This document shows, piece by piece, positions 46,261 through 55,401 of a stretch of 64,000 nucleotides of DNA; within the stretch, counting starts at the first letter, position 1; each line of letters begins with the position of its first letter. A program made the translations under genes and the position numbers. The notes under the pieces were generated by a model. The model made no database searches. It had not been told where the DNA came from and worked only from the letters and a program-made list of their open reading frames with translations. Source of the stretch: Ancylobacter sp. WKF20 (GTDB lineage: Bacteria; Pseudomonadota; Alphaproteobacteria; Rhizobiales; Xanthobacteraceae); the NCBI RefSeq assembly GCF_029760895.1, contig NZ_CP121679.1, positions 2,480,001 to 2,544,000 on the forward strand. The letters run 5' to 3'.

Positions 46261-46995
46261 ATGGCGCTGATGGACCTTGCCAACCCCACCCGTTTCCTCG
46301 CCCTCTCCGGGCGGGTGCTGCCATGGCTGACGGGCGCCGCCCTCGTCACCCTCGCCATCGGCTTTTATCTCGCCTGGCTCGCGCCCGCCGATTACCAGCA
46401 GGGCGAGACGGTGAAGATCATGTACATCCATGTGCCCTTCGCCTGGCTCGCCATGTTCGGCTACTCGCTGCTGGCGCTGTCCGCGCTCGGCATCCTGGTC
46501 TGGCGCCACCCGCTGGCCGATGTCGCGCACAAGGCGATGGCGCCCATCGGCGCGGTGTTCGCCTTCCTCTGCCTCGTCACCGGCTCGCTCTGGGGCCGGC
46601 CCATGTGGGGTACCTATTGGGTGTGGGACGCGCGCCTCACCTCGATGCTCGTCCTGCTGCTGCTCTATCTCGGCCTGCTGGCGCTGCGCTCGGCGATCGA
46701 GGACCCCAACCAGGCCGGCCGCGCCGCCGCCGTGCTGTCGCTGGTCGGTTTCGTCAATGTGCCCATCGTGAAGTTCTCAGTGGACTGGTGGAACACGCTG
46801 CACCAGCCGGCCTCGGTGTTCCGCATGGACGGGCCGACCATCCATCCCAGCCTGCTCTGGCCGCTGCTCATCTGCGCCACCGGCTTCACCCTGCTCATGC
46901 TCGCGCTGCACATGGCGGCGATGCGCACCGAGATCCTGCGCCGGCGCCTGCGCGCGCTGGAAGCCCGCGCCGCGGCCGAGGCCGCCTATGCCTGA
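46261..46995 (+). CDS. ccmC: Haem exporter/chaperone CcmC
   Basis: CcmC loads haem onto CcmE for cytochrome c maturation. The 244-residue protein has six hydrophobic helices, the WWD-family motif WGTYWVWD at 116-123, and flanking His57 (YIHVPFAW) and His181 (LHQPAS) that coordinate haem. It starts the ccmC-ccmD-ccmG cluster. The ABC transporter genes ccmA and ccmB that often precede it are not next to it here. Confidence 0.95.
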   Translation: MALMDLANPTRFLALSGRVLPWLTGAALVTLAIGFYLAWLAPADYQQGETVKIMYIHVPFAWLAMFGYSLLALSALGILVWRHPLADVAHKAMAPIGAVFAFLCLVTGSLWGRPMWGTYWVWDARLTSMLVLLLLYLGLLALRSAIEDPNQAGRAAAVLSLVGFVNVPIVKFSVDWWNTLHQPASVFRMDGPTIHPSLLWPLLICATGFTLLMLALHMAAMRTEILRRRLRALEARAAAEAAYA

Positions 46996-47004
46996 GGTCG
47001 CGTA

Positions 47005-47172
47005 ATGCTCGGTGAGCATGGGTTCTTCATCCTCGCCTCCTATGGGGTGAGCGCGCTGGCGCTGGGCGCGCTCGCGCTCTCGACCGTGCTTCAGGGGCGC
47101 TCGGTGCGCCGGCGACTGGCCGAGATGGATGCGCGCGGCGTGCGCCGCCGCTCGGCGGGACGCGACCGGTGA
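47005..47172 (+). CDS. ccmD: Haem exporter subunit CcmD
   Basis: CcmD is a small one-span membrane protein that holds the CcmABC/CcmE complex together. The 55-residue product begins MLGEHGFFILASYGVSA, has a single hydrophobic helix and then a basic tail (RSVRRRLAEMDARGVRRR), exactly as expected for the family. It starts 9 bp after ccmC, and its stop overlaps the GTG start of ccmG by 4 bases. Confidence 0.9.
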   Translation: MLGEHGFFILASYGVSALALGALALSTVLQGRSVRRRLAEMDARGVRRRSAGRDR

Positions 47173-47801
47173 GCGCGCCCGAGCCGTCGCCCGAACCCGC
47201 CGCGCCGCGCCGCCGGCTGCTGGTGCTGCTGCCCCTCGTGCTCTTTCTCGCGCTGGCCGGCTTGTTCTATGGCCGGCTGTTCTCCGGCGATCCCTCGCGC
47301 GTGCCCTCCGCCCTGATCGGCCGCGCCGCGCCCGCGCTCGACCTCGCCCCGCTTGAGGGCCTGTCGCGTGACGGCGCGCCGGTGCCCGGCCTCACCTCCG
47401 CGGACCTTAAGGGCGAGGTGACGGTGCTGAACGTCTTCGCCTCCTGGTGCGTGCCCTGCCGCGACGAGCACCCCTTCCTCGTCCAGCTGTCGCAGATGAA
47501 GGGTTTCCGTCTCGTCGGCCTCAACTACAAGGACGACGCGGAGAACGCCCGCCGCTTCCTCGGCCGCTTCGGCAACCCCTATGCGGCGGTGGGCGTCGAC
47601 CCGAACGGGCGCACGGCGATCGACTGGGGCGTCTATGGCGTGCCGGAGACCTTCGTCGTCAGCCGCGACGGGCGGATCGTCTACAAATATATCGGCCCGA
47701 TCGACGCCGAGGGCCTCAAGGCCCGGCTGATCCCGGAAATCGACAAGGCGATGGCGGCGAACCTTCCCGCCGGGACGACGCCGACGCCCGGCGGTTCCTG
47801 A
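47169..47801 (+). CDS. ccmG: Thiol:disulfide interchange protein CcmG (DsbE family)
   Basis: CcmG is a membrane-tethered periplasmic thioredoxin-like protein that reduces apocytochrome c Cys pairs before haem attachment. The 210-residue protein has one N-terminal membrane anchor (about 17-33). The redox motif WCVPC has its Cys at 94 and 97, and the cis-Pro region GVPETFVV and the strand YIGPIDAEGL are present. The GTG start overlaps ccmD, giving translational coupling. Confidence 0.95.
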   Translation: MSAPEPSPEPAAPRRRLLVLLPLVLFLALAGLFYGRLFSGDPSRVPSALIGRAAPALDLAPLEGLSRDGAPVPGLTSADLKGEVTVLNVFASWCVPCRDEHPFLVQLSQMKGFRLVGLNYKDDAENARRFLGRFGNPYAAVGVDPNGRTAIDWGVYGVPETFVVSRDGRIVYKYIGPIDAEGLKARLIPEIDKAMAANLPAGTTPTPGGS

Positions 47802-47805
47802 ACGC

Positions 47806-47895
47806 CGTCATCCCGGCCGAAGCGAAGCGTAGAGCCGGGATCGCTCTCCATTCGGCCCGCGATCCCGGATCGGCCTTCGGCCGTCCGGGATGACG
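47806..47895. repeat. Copy of the composite palindromic repeat (ccmG-DUF1178 gap)
   Basis: This compact 90-bp copy has outer arms CGTCATCCCGG and CCGGGATGACG, a left hairpin ending in CCGGGATCGC and a right hairpin GCGATCCCGGATCGG...CGGCCGTCCGG. It sits between convergent genes and may also act as a transcription barrier. Confidence 0.85.
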
Positions 47896-47906
47896 ACTCT
47901 CCGCCC

Positions 47907-48401
47907 TCAGTTCCGCTCGTCGGGCAGCACCGGCAGCGGCAGCACCTCGATCTCGTCCTCGATCAGCGCGCGCACCTCGTCGGGGCTGGCCTCGCCATAG
48001 ATCGGGCGCGGCTCCTCCTCGCCCTCATGCATGCGCCGGGCATGGTTGGCGAAGTCGGGGCCGACATAGTCGGAATGGGCGACCACATGCTCGCGCACCG
48101 CGCGCAGCATGGCGCGCAGCTTCTGCTCCGCCTCGCCCATCAGCGCCATCGGCGCGGCGGCGGCGGGGATGGCCGGCACCGACGCCGCTGGCGTCCCGGC
48201 CACCGGCTCGGCCGGTTCCGCGGCGAATTTCCGCGTGCCCCGCCCGAGTGCCGGCGCCATGATCGCCTTCTCCACCTTGGCCGAACCGCAGGCCGGGCAG
48301 CTCACGAGCCCGCGCGCCTTCTGGTCGTCATAGGCGGAGGAATCGCGGAACCAGCTCTCGAAGTCGTGGTCCCGCTCGCAGCGCAGGCGGTAGAGGATCA
48401 T
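47907..48401 (-). CDS. DUF1178 family protein
   Basis: This 164-residue protein has the family start MILYRLRCERDHDFESWFRDSSAYD and a CPACGS zinc-ribbon-like pair, with Cys8 as a possible further ligand. An Ala/Pro-rich linker follows, then the conserved C-terminal GPDFANHARRMHEGEEEPR with a Gly-Glu-Ala box. Function is unknown. Its ATG overlaps the stop of the nitrilase gene by 4 bases, and it ends the comF-grxC-nitrilase-DUF1178 run that is common in Rhizobiales. Confidence 0.9.
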   Translation of the reverse strand: MILYRLRCERDHDFESWFRDSSAYDDQKARGLVSCPACGSAKVEKAIMAPALGRGTRKFAAEPAEPVAGTPAASVPAIPAAAAPMALMGEAEQKLRAMLRAVREHVVAHSDYVGPDFANHARRMHEGEEEPRPIYGEASPDEVRALIEDEIEVLPLPVLPDERN

Positions 48402-49339
48402 GCCGCGTCCCCAGACACGTCCCCCGCGGCGTCCTCGGCCGCGACGACATGCAGCCGCCCCGTCTCCGTCGGCGTCACCAGCTCGAAGCGCCGGCCATGC
48501 TGCAGCGAGGGAATACGCGCGCGCACCGCCGCGACCTTGGCCGGGTCGATCTCGGCGATGATGTAGCCCGGCTCCGCGCCGGCCTCGGCCAGCACCGTAC
48601 CCCAGGGGTCGATGATGAGGCTGTGGCCGAAGGTCTTGCGGCCATTCTCATGCGTGCCGCCCTGCGCCGAGGCGAGCACGAAGCAGCCGGTCTCGATGGC
48701 GCGGGCGCGCAGCAGCACATGCCAATGCGCCTCGCCGGTGATCTGGGTGAAGGCGGCGGGCGCCGCGATCATGCCGGCACCGGCCTCGGCCAGCGCGCGG
48801 AACAGCGCCGGGAAGCGCAGATCGTAGCAGATGGTGAAGCCGAGCCGGATCTCCGGCAGGTCCGCCACCACGGCGAGCTCGCCCGGCCGGTAGGCGGCCG
48901 ATTCGCGGTAGACGTCGCCATTGGGCAGATCGACGTCGAACATGTGGATCTTGTCGTAGCGCGCGGCGATCGCACCATCCGGCCCGATGAGGAAGGAGCG
49001 GTTGGCGGCGCGGTGCTCGCTCGCGCGGATCGCCAGCGAGCCGATATGCAGGTGAACCTTCAGCTCCGCCGCCAGCGCGCGGAAGGCCGCGAGCGCGGTA
49101 TCGGTCTCCTCCGGGTGCAGGCCGGCGAACAGCGTCTCGCGATTCTCCTCCATCGTGCCGGTCATTTCCGGCGTCTGGATATAGGTCGCGCCCTCCCCCG
49201 CCGCCGCGCGGATCAGCGCGGAGGCCGCCTCCACATTGGCGGCGATGCTCTTGCCCGTGCGCATCTGCACCAGCGCGGCCTTGAACGGGGCGCCGAGATG
49301 CAGCGGGCGGGGGGCGGAGGCCGGGGATAGGTCAGTCAT
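48398..49339 (-). CDS. Carbon-nitrogen hydrolase (nitrilase superfamily, Nit2-like amidase)
   Basis: This 313-residue nitrilase-fold protein has the catalytic triad Glu58 (IQTPEMTG), Lys130 (ARYDKIHMFDVD) and Cys171 (FTICYDLRFP). The pattern is that of Nit-type omega-amidases or deaminated-glutathione amidases. The surrounding glutaredoxin gene fits a link to thiol metabolism, but the substrate is inferred only from family resemblance. It lies 21 bp after grxC and overlaps the DUF1178 gene. Confidence 0.9.
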   Translation of the reverse strand: MTDLSPASAPRPLHLGAPFKAALVQMRTGKSIAANVEAASALIRAAAGEGATYIQTPEMTGTMEENRETLFAGLHPEETDTALAAFRALAAELKVHLHIGSLAIRASEHRAANRSFLIGPDGAIAARYDKIHMFDVDLPNGDVYRESAAYRPGELAVVADLPEIRLGFTICYDLRFPALFRALAEAGAGMIAAPAAFTQITGEAHWHVLLRARAIETGCFVLASAQGGTHENGRKTFGHSLIIDPWGTVLAEAGAEPGYIIAEIDPAKVAAVRARIPSLQHGRRFELVTPTETGRLHVVAAEDAAGDVSGDAA

Positions 49340-49360
49340 GTCAGCACCTGAACAGGAGGA

Positions 49361-49621
49361 TCAGCGCGCCGCGAGCAGCGCGTCGAGTTCGCCGGCTTCT
49401 TCCAGCGCGTAGAGGTCGTCGCACCCGCCGACATGGCGGCCGTCAATGAAGATCTGCGGCACGCTGGTGCGCCCGTTCGCCCGCGCCGACATGGCCGAGC
49501 GCGCCTGCGCGTCGCCGGTCACGTTGATCTCGGAATAGGCGGCACCCTTGCGCTGCAGGAGATCCTTCGCGGCGTGGCAATAGGGGCAGGTATAGGTGGT
49601 GTAGATCTCGATCTGCGACAT
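49361..49621 (-). CDS. grxC: Glutaredoxin 3
   Basis: This 86-residue glutathione-dependent disulfide reductase has the dithiol active site CPYC at residues 12-15. The glutathione-binding segments TSVPQIFIDGRHVGGCDDL are in the second half. It acts in the cytoplasm on mixed disulfides and ribonucleotide reductase. It lies in the minus-strand run comF, grxC, nitrilase, DUF1178. Confidence 0.96.
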   Translation of the reverse strand: MSQIEIYTTYTCPYCHAAKDLLQRKGAAYSEINVTGDAQARSAMSARANGRTSVPQIFIDGRHVGGCDDLYALEEAGELDALLAAR

Positions 49622-49660
49622 GGGAGCCTCCCGGCGACCGGCCCGAAGCGGGTGATTTTC

Positions 49661-50524
49661 CTATGATATGGGCGCGGGCACGCCGTCAACAACCCGGGCA
49701 AACACCAGCACATCGACACGGGCGGCGCCCGCCCGCAGCAGGGCCTTGGCGCAGGCATCGAGCGTCGCGCCGGTGGTGAGCACGTCATCCACCAGAATGA
49801 GCGCCCGGCCCGTCACCTCGCCACGTGCCGCTTCCGGCACGCGGAAGGCGCCGGCGACATTGCGCAGGCGCGCCGCCCGGTCGAGACCGACTTGCGGCGT
49901 GGTGCGGCGCGCCCTCTCCAGCAGCTCATGGCGCACCGGCACGCCCGAGACCTTCGCCACCCCCTGCGCCAACGCCGCCGACTGGTTGAAGCGCCGGCGG
50001 AAGAGGCGCAGCCCATGGAGCGGGACGGGCACAAGCGCCTGCGCGCCCTCCAGCAGCTCCGCCCCCGCCCGGCCCATCATCGCACCCAGCGGAGCGGCGA
50101 GGTCCAGCCGGTCGGCATATTTCAGGCCATGGATCAGATCGCGCGCCACATCGCCATAGGCGGCGACGGCGCGGGCGCGGCCATAGGCCGGCGGATCGGA
50201 CAGCGCCAGCGCCGAGAGCGGCGCCCGCCGCGCGCCGTCGAAACCGGCGTCAGTGGCATAGGCCAGCGGAATGCCCAGCCGGTCGCAGAGCGGGGCGGTG
50301 ATGAAGTCCATCCGGCTCCAGCAAGCCGCGCACAGGCAGCCCGGGGCATCCACCGCGCCCCGGCAGGCCATGCAGACCGGCGGCAGCGCCACGTCGATGA
50401 GCCGCCGCCCGAGCGCGCGGGCAAGCCCCCCGCCGCGCCGCGCGAGGCGGGCGAACGAAGCCGGCGTGCCTTCGGGCACCAGATCGTGCGCGGGCGGGTT
50501 GTCCATGGGCGGGCAGCCTACCAT
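49661..50524 (-). CDS. ComF family protein (phosphoribosyltransferase-like)
   Basis: This 287-residue ComF/GntX-type protein has an N-terminal zinc-ribbon-like double Cys pair (VCMACRGAVDAPGCLCAACW). The C-terminal phosphoribosyltransferase domain has the PRPP loop ALILVDDVLTTGATLDAC near residues 243-260. ComF takes part in DNA uptake in competent bacteria, but in this group its role is unproven. An in-frame ATG at 50506 (MDNPPAHD) is an alternative start; neither has a good ribosome-binding site. It is divergent from the methyltransferase gene. Confidence 0.9.
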   Translation of the reverse strand: MVGCPPMDNPPAHDLVPEGTPASFARLARRGGGLARALGRRLIDVALPPVCMACRGAVDAPGCLCAACWSRMDFITAPLCDRLGIPLAYATDAGFDGARRAPLSALALSDPPAYGRARAVAAYGDVARDLIHGLKYADRLDLAAPLGAMMGRAGAELLEGAQALVPVPLHGLRLFRRRFNQSAALAQGVAKVSGVPVRHELLERARRTTPQVGLDRAARLRNVAGAFRVPEAARGEVTGRALILVDDVLTTGATLDACAKALLRAGAARVDVLVFARVVDGVPAPIS

Positions 50525-50622
50525 GTGCAGGCCCTGGGTAGCAGAGCGTTGACGCAGCCATGGCTGTACCGCTTTGACCCGGCGCCGGCCGGGCTCTATG
50601 GCTGGCCGCGAGGAGCACGTCC

Positions 50623-51504
50623 ATGTCCGGTCCCATCGCCGTCTTCGATCCGTCCACGCTCGCCGCCCGCCGCCGCCGGGCGCTCGCCCTCGGGCCGGAA
50701 ACCTTCCTGCTCGACCGGGTGACGGAGGATCTGGTGGACCGGCTCGGCGCGGTAAAGCGCCACTTCGCGGTCGCCGCCGATCTCGGCACGCCCGGCCCGG
50801 CTCTGGCGCGCCAGCTCGCCGGCTCCGGCATGGTCGGCCGGCTGCACAGTTTCGGCCCGGCCGAGCGCGTGGATGTCGACGCGGTGATCGACCCGGAAAT
50901 GCTGCCCTTCGCCCCGGCCTCGCTCGATCTCGTGGTCTCCGCCCTCGCCCTGCAGACGGTGAACGATCTGCCCGGTGTGCTCGCGCAGATCCGCCGGGCG
51001 CTGCGCCCGGACGGGCTGCTGCTCGCCTGCCTGTTCGGCGCGGGCACGCTGATGGAGCTGCGCGAGGCCTTCGCCATCGCCGAGAGCGACACGCTGGGCG
51101 GCATCTCGCCGCGCGTCGCCCCCTTCGCCGATCTGCGCGACATTGGCGGCCTGATCCAGCGCGCGGGCCTCGCCCTGCCGGTGACCGATGTCGACCGGGT
51201 GGTGGTGCGCTATGGCAACCCGCTGGCGCTGCTCTACGATCTGCGCCGCATGGGCGCCGCCAACCCGCTGACCGATCGTCGCCGCACCCCGCTCACCCGC
51301 AAGACGCTGACGCGGCTGTTCGAGGTCTATGCCGAACGATTCGCGGACCCCGACGGTCGGCTACGCGCCACCTTCGAGATTGCCTGGGTGTCCGGCTGGG
51401 CCCCGCATGAGAGCCAGCAGAAACCATTGCGCCCCGGCTCCGCCAAGATGCGGCTCGCCGAGGCGCTGAAAGTACCCGAAGGCAAGCTGCCGGGCGCGCA
51501 ATAG
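50623..51504 (+). CDS. SAM-dependent methyltransferase, BioC/NDUFAF5-like
   Basis: This 293-residue protein has a degenerate SAM motif I (VAADLGTPGPALARQL), motif II FAPASLDLVVSALALQTVNDLP and a C-terminal segment shared with the mitochondrial complex I assembly factor family (NPLTDRRRTPLTRKTL and LYDLRRMGAAN). The human relative hydroxylates or methylates complex I subunits. A role in respiratory assembly here is inference. It is a single gene divergent from comF. Confidence 0.85.
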   Translation: MSGPIAVFDPSTLAARRRRALALGPETFLLDRVTEDLVDRLGAVKRHFAVAADLGTPGPALARQLAGSGMVGRLHSFGPAERVDVDAVIDPEMLPFAPASLDLVVSALALQTVNDLPGVLAQIRRALRPDGLLLACLFGAGTLMELREAFAIAESDTLGGISPRVAPFADLRDIGGLIQRAGLALPVTDVDRVVVRYGNPLALLYDLRRMGAANPLTDRRRTPLTRKTLTRLFEVYAERFADPDGRLRATFEIAWVSGWAPHESQQKPLRPGSAKMRLAEALKVPEGKLPGAQ

Positions 51505-51515
51505 GCGCCCGCCCC

Positions 51516-51755
51516 TCACATCCGCGTCGGCGGATCGCCGATGGGCGGCAGGTCCGGGGCGATTTCCGGCGGGGTATCGCCGGGGGCGATCTCCGGCACG
51601 TCGGGGCCGGGCGGAGGAATATCCGGCCCGGTGTCGGGCATGTCGGGCGCTTCCACCGGCGTCGGCGGACGCTCCGGGCTGCCGGGCGGCGGGGGAATGT
51701 CCGGCCCGTTGGGGTCGGGCGTGACGGGCGGGTCGATGCCGTTCGGGTCGATCAT
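51516..51755 (-). CDS. Proline/aspartate-rich low-complexity protein (79 residues)
   Basis: This tiny acidic protein is made mainly of Pro, Asp, Gly, Ile and Glu, with repeating PDIPPPG, PDMPDTGP and PEIAP units and no signal peptide, Cys or basic residues after the N-terminus. It has an ATG preceded by AGGGAGGA on the minus strand. It should be fully disordered. No family is recognised, though short Pro-rich proteins of this kind occur in Rhizobiales. It lies between the methyltransferase and acetyltransferase genes. Confidence 0.65.
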   Translation of the reverse strand: MIDPNGIDPPVTPDPNGPDIPPPPGSPERPPTPVEAPDMPDTGPDIPPPGPDVPEIAPGDTPPEIAPDLPPIGDPPTRM

Positions 51756-51827
51756 TCTCGCGTCCTCCCTGATGATGTCAGGAGCAACGGATGGGATCGG
51801 CGCGAGTTCCGCCCGAAGGCGCGACCC

Positions 51828-52415
51828 TCAGCGTGCCCGCGCGGGATTGCCGAGCACGGTGGCGCCCGCCGGCACGTCACGCGTCACCACCGCGCCGGCG
51901 CCGATCAGCGCGTCGTCGCCCACCGTGACGCCCGGCAGCAGGATGGCGCCCGCGCCGATCCACACATTGGCGCCAATGCTGACCGGGCGGCCGAATTCGA
52001 GGCCCGTCGCGCGGGTCGCCGGGTCGCGCGGATGGTCGGCGGTGAGAATCTGCACGGCCGGCCCGATCTGCGTCTTCGCGCCGATGGTGACGCGCACCAC
52101 GTCGAGGATCACGCAGTTGAAATTAAGGAACACCCCCTCACCGAGGAAGATGTTGAAGCCGTAATCGCAATGGAAAGGCGGGCGGATGACCGCGCCGGCG
52201 CCGACCGCGCCGAGCCGCTCGGCCAACAGCGCGTCGCGCGCGGCCTGCGGGGCGCCGAGCGCGCCATTATAGCGCGCCATCCAGCGGAAGCTGGCCTCCT
52301 GCGCCGCCTGAATCTCCGGGTCCGCCGCGTGGTAGAGATCACCCGCCAGCATTCTCTGCATGTGGGTACGGGTATCGGTGGCGTCGGGTATGGGCGTCGT
52401 GATCGGCGTGGTCAT
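51828..52415 (-). CDS. Sugar O-acetyltransferase (maltose acetyltransferase-type hexapeptide protein)
   Basis: This 195-residue left-handed beta-helix acetyltransferase starts with a Mac-type N-terminal helix region (HMQRMLAGDLYHAADPEI). It continues with hexapeptide repeats, including the CDYGFNIFLGEGVFLNFNC motif, the catalytic His in TADHPRD and the late GANVWIGAGAILLPGVTVGD. It acetylates sugars or nodulation-factor-like acceptors from acetyl-CoA in the cytoplasm. The ATG at 52413-52415 has GGAGAG five bases upstream; the longer frame is not supported. Confidence 0.9.
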   Translation of the reverse strand: MTTPITTPIPDATDTRTHMQRMLAGDLYHAADPEIQAAQEASFRWMARYNGALGAPQAARDALLAERLGAVGAGAVIRPPFHCDYGFNIFLGEGVFLNFNCVILDVVRVTIGAKTQIGPAVQILTADHPRDPATRATGLEFGRPVSIGANVWIGAGAILLPGVTVGDDALIGAGAVVTRDVPAGATVLGNPARAR

Positions 52416-52550
52416 GGGCACTCTCCGGCTATCGCGGGGCACCCTCCATCTGCGAGATCGCGCGGCCCGGCAAAACAACTTGGGTTTCGCCGGTGAAAGG
52501 TGGCGCGGGTCGCGGGCGGCGGCGAAGCCTCCCGGCGCTCCCCGCTCGGC

Positions 52551-52961
52551 CTAGCGCCCCGGCCCGAGCAGGTCGAGCAGCACCGGGATCAGCGGCTCGT
52601 CGGCGGGCGGCATGGGGTAGTCGCGCAGCTTGCCCGGCTTCACCCAGGCGAGGCGCTGGCCCTCGCGGCCTTCAGGCGTGCCCTCCCAGCGCCGGCAGAC
52701 CCAGAGCGGCATGAGGAGCTGGAAGCTCTCATAGGTATGGCTGGCGAAAGTCAGCGGGGCGAGGCACGGCTCCTTCACCGTGATGCCCAGTTCCTCGGCA
52801 AGTTCGCGGATCAGGCATTCCTCCGGCCGCTCGCCGGGCTCCACCTTGCCACCGGGAAACTCCCACAGGCCGGCGAGCTGCTTGCCCGCGGGGCGCTCGC
52901 TCAGAAGCACCCGGCCATCTTCATCGACCAGCGCGACAGCGGCGACCAGAACGAGCTTCAT
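52551..52961 (-). CDS. mutT: 8-oxo-dGTP diphosphatase MutT
   Basis: MutT removes oxidised guanine nucleotides to prevent mutation. The 136-residue Nudix protein has the full Nudix box from Gly38 to about Ile60 (GKVEPGERPEECLIREL then AEELGI). The N-terminal VLVAAVALVDEDGRVLLSER is of the standard kind. It starts 18 bp after the argJ stop on the same strand, matching the alphaproteobacterial argJ-mutT pair. Confidence 0.93.
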   Translation of the reverse strand: MKLVLVAAVALVDEDGRVLLSERPAGKQLAGLWEFPGGKVEPGERPEECLIRELAEELGITVKEPCLAPLTFASHTYESFQLLMPLWVCRRWEGTPEGREGQRLAWVKPGKLRDYPMPPADEPLIPVLLDLLGPGR

Positions 52962-52979
52962 GACCGGGTTCCTTCCCGC

Positions 52980-54227
52980 TCAGGAGCGGTAATCGCCGTT
53001 GATGGCGACATATTCCTTGGTGAGATCGCAGGTCATCACCCGGTCCGTGCCACGCCCGAGGCCGATATCGACGCCGATGTCGATCACGTCGTTCTTCATG
53101 TAGGCGGAGACCTCGGCCTCGTCATAGGCCGGGTCGCGCGCGCCCTCATGGGCGACACGGATGCCGCCGAAGGAGATGGAGAGGCGGTCGCGCTCGGCCG
53201 GCTCGCCCGCCTTGCCGACCGCCATGACGATGCGGCCCCAATTGGCGTCCTCGCCGGCCACGGCGGTCTTCACCAGCGGGGAATTGGCGATCGACATGGC
53301 GATGCGCCGCGCCGACTTCTTCGAGGTCGCGCCGGAGACGGTGATGCGCACCAGCTTGCGCGCGCCCTCGCCATCGCGCGCCACCTGCTCGGCAAGATCG
53401 GCGAGCACGCCCTGCAGCGCGCGGCGGAAGCGGGAGAGGCGCGGATCCTTCGCGTCGGTGATGGTGGGCGCACCGTTCTTGCCCGCCGCGCCGGTGGCGA
53501 ACAGGAGCAGCGTGTCGGAGGTCGAGGTGTCGCCGTCGATGGTCACGGCGTTGAAGCTGTCGGTCACGCCCTTGGAGAGCAGCGCCTGCAGGGCCGGCGC
53601 GGCGATCGGCGCGTCGGTGAAGACGAAGGACAGCATGGTCGCCATGTCCGGCGCGATCATGCCGGCGCCCTTGGCAATGCCGGCGATGGTCACCGGAACG
53701 CCGTCGATCTTCACCGTCGCGGTGGCGAGCTTCGGGAACGTGTCGGTGGTCATGATCGCCTTGGCCGGGTCGATCCAGGGCAGCGGCGCGAGGCGCGTGG
53801 CGGTCTCGTCCAGCACGCCCTCATATTTGGTGGCATCCAGCGGCTCGCCAATCACGCCGGTCGAGGCGAGGTAAATCTCGTCCTCGGCGCAGCCCAGCGC
53901 CTTGGCGGCGATCTTCGCCGTCAGCGCCGTCGCCTCGCGGCCCTTCTGGCCGGTGAAGGCATTGGCGTTGCCGGAATTCACCACCAGCGCGCGCGCCGTG
54001 CCCTTGGGCAGATTCGCCCGGCACCATTCCACCGGGGCCGAAGGGCATTTCGACTTGGTGAACACGCCGGCCACCGTCGTCCCCTCGTCCAACGCCAGCA
54101 GCAGCACATCGGTGCGGCCCTTGTAGCGGATGCCCGCGGCGGCGGTGGCAAAGCGCACGCCGGCGACCGGGCCGACTTTCGGCGTGGTCTTCGGGGCAAG
54201 CGGCGAGACGGGGGCGTCGTGGGCCAT
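52980..54227 (-). CDS. argJ: Bifunctional glutamate N-acetyltransferase/amino-acid acetyltransferase ArgJ
   Basis: ArgJ recycles the acetyl group from acetylornithine to glutamate in arginine synthesis. The 415-residue precursor contains the self-cleavage and catalytic site MATML with Thr197 as nucleophile ([13 protein letters not shown]), and processing here gives alpha and beta chains. Other family segments are [12 protein letters not shown] and the C-terminal GDYRS. The ATG at 54225-54227 is chosen to match the usual length; the open frame upstream has no support. It lies between the parvulin gene and mutT. Confidence 0.95.
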   Translation of the reverse strand: MAHDAPVSPLAPKTTPKVGPVAGVRFATAAAGIRYKGRTDVLLLALDEGTTVAGVFTKSKCPSAPVEWCRANLPKGTARALVVNSGNANAFTGQKGREATALTAKIAAKALGCAEDEIYLASTGVIGEPLDATKYEGVLDETATRLAPLPWIDPAKAIMTTDTFPKLATATVKIDGVPVTIAGIAKGAGMIAPDMATMLSFVFTDAPIAAPALQALLSKGVTDSFNAVTIDGDTSTSDTLLLFATGAAGKNGAPTITDAKDPRLSRFRRALQGVLADLAEQVARDGEGARKLVRITVSGATSKKSARRIAMSIANSPLVKTAVAGEDANWGRIVMAVGKAGEPAERDRLSISFGGIRVAHEGARDPAYDEAEVSAYMKNDVIDIGVDIGLGRGTDRVMTCDLTKEYVAINGDYRS

Positions 54228-54334
54228 GGCGGGGACTCGGCAAGAAGCGCTAACGGGGCGGGAAACAGGCAAGACCCTGTGCCCGAGAAGCGCGACATCC
54301 GCAAGACGGGAGCGCATCGGGGCGGGCCACAAAG

Positions 54335-54366
54335 CAAGGCCCCGGTCCTTGCGGGCCGGGGCCTTG
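54335..54366 (-). terminator. Hairpin terminator between the parvulin gene and argJ
   Basis: An 11-bp perfect stem CAAGGCCCCGG/CCGGGGCCTTG has a 10-base loop. On the minus strand CTTTG follows, a weak T-run. It lies 22 bp past the parvulin stop. Confidence 0.6.
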
Positions 54367-54387
54367 GTCGTTGTCAGGACCGAAGGG

Positions 54388-55401
54388 TCACTGCGCCGGG
54401 GCGGCGGGCGCGGCCGGGGCGGCGCCGCCGGCGGGCGGGGTGACGAGATCGGCGGGCTTCGGCGCGGCGGCGGTCTTTTCCACCTTGGCGGCCTCGCGGA
54501 TCTTCTGCACGGTCTCGGCCTGCGCCTTCTGGGCGAGGAACTGCTCGATCTGCGGCTTCACCTCGGCGAGGGTCGGCACCGGCTTGGTGCGCTTCTCGTC
54601 GACCTTGATGACGTGCCAGCCGAACTGGGTCTTCACCGGCTGGGACACTTCGCCCGGCTTCAGGCTGAACGCCACTTCGGCGAATTCCGGTACCATCTGC
54701 TCCTTGGTGAAGAAGCCGAGATCGCCGCCATCTTCCTTGCCCGAGGGATCCTCGGTCAGTTCGCTCGCCAGTTTGGCGAAGTCGGCACCCTTCTTGAGCT
54801 GGGCCTCGACGTCCTTGGCCTTCTTCTCGGCCTCGGCCTGCGCCTTGGGGTCGTTCGGGTCGGCGCGGAACAGGATATGGCGGGCGTGCACTTCCTCTTC
54901 CGGCTTCTGCTGCTTCACCGCGTCCTCATAGGTCTGCTGGAAAGCGGCGTCGGTCAGCGCGGCCTTGGTGGCCTTCTCCAGCAGGGCCTGCATGAGCAGG
55001 CGCTTGCGGATGAACTCGTACTGCTGCTTGAAAGCCGGGGTGTCGGCGAGCTTGTCGGCCTCAGCGGCCTGCGCCATGGCGGTCAGGTCGATGAGGAAGC
55101 CGAGCACATATTCATCGCGTGCCGCGCCCTGGATCTGCTGCGGCAGATTCGGGCCCAGTTCCTCGGCGGCGGCGGTCAGGTCGCTGCGACGGATTTCCGT
55201 GCCGTTGACGATGGCGAGCACCGGGTTGTCGCCCGTGGTGGCCGCCGCGGTGGCCGGAGCGGCGGGGGCCGTCTGCGCCAGGGCCGGGAGCGCCGGAAGC
55301 GCGGCAACGCCGACGAGCGCGGCGAGAAGTCCGGCGCGCACGAGACCGGCGGCGGGACGGAAGGTCGCCTGGAGCACGGCGTGCGGGCGATGGCGAGTCA
55401 T
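54388..55401 (-). CDS. Parvulin-type peptidyl-prolyl cis-trans isomerase, exported
   Basis: This 337-residue PpiC/PrsA-like periplasmic foldase has a Sec signal peptide (hydrophobic [19 protein letters not shown], about 22-41). The N-terminal SurA-like helical region (about 60-170) is followed by the parvulin domain with [29 protein letters not shown] and [11 protein letters not shown]. An Ala/Pro-rich tail ends the protein. The ATG at 55399-55401 has GAGG eight bases upstream. It is divergent from secA, a pairing frequent in Rhizobiales that links export with folding. Confidence 0.92.
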   Translation of the reverse strand: MTRHRPHAVLQATFRPAAGLVRAGLLAALVGVAALPALPALAQTAPAAPATAAATTGDNPVLAIVNGTEIRRSDLTAAAEELGPNLPQQIQGAARDEYVLGFLIDLTAMAQAAEADKLADTPAFKQQYEFIRKRLLMQALLEKATKAALTDAAFQQTYEDAVKQQKPEEEVHARHILFRADPNDPKAQAEAEKKAKDVEAQLKKGADFAKLASELTEDPSGKEDGGDLGFFTKEQMVPEFAEVAFSLKPGEVSQPVKTQFGWHVIKVDEKRTKPVPTLAEVKPQIEQFLAQKAQAETVQKIREAAKVEKTAAAPKPADLVTPPAGGAAPAAPAAPAQ

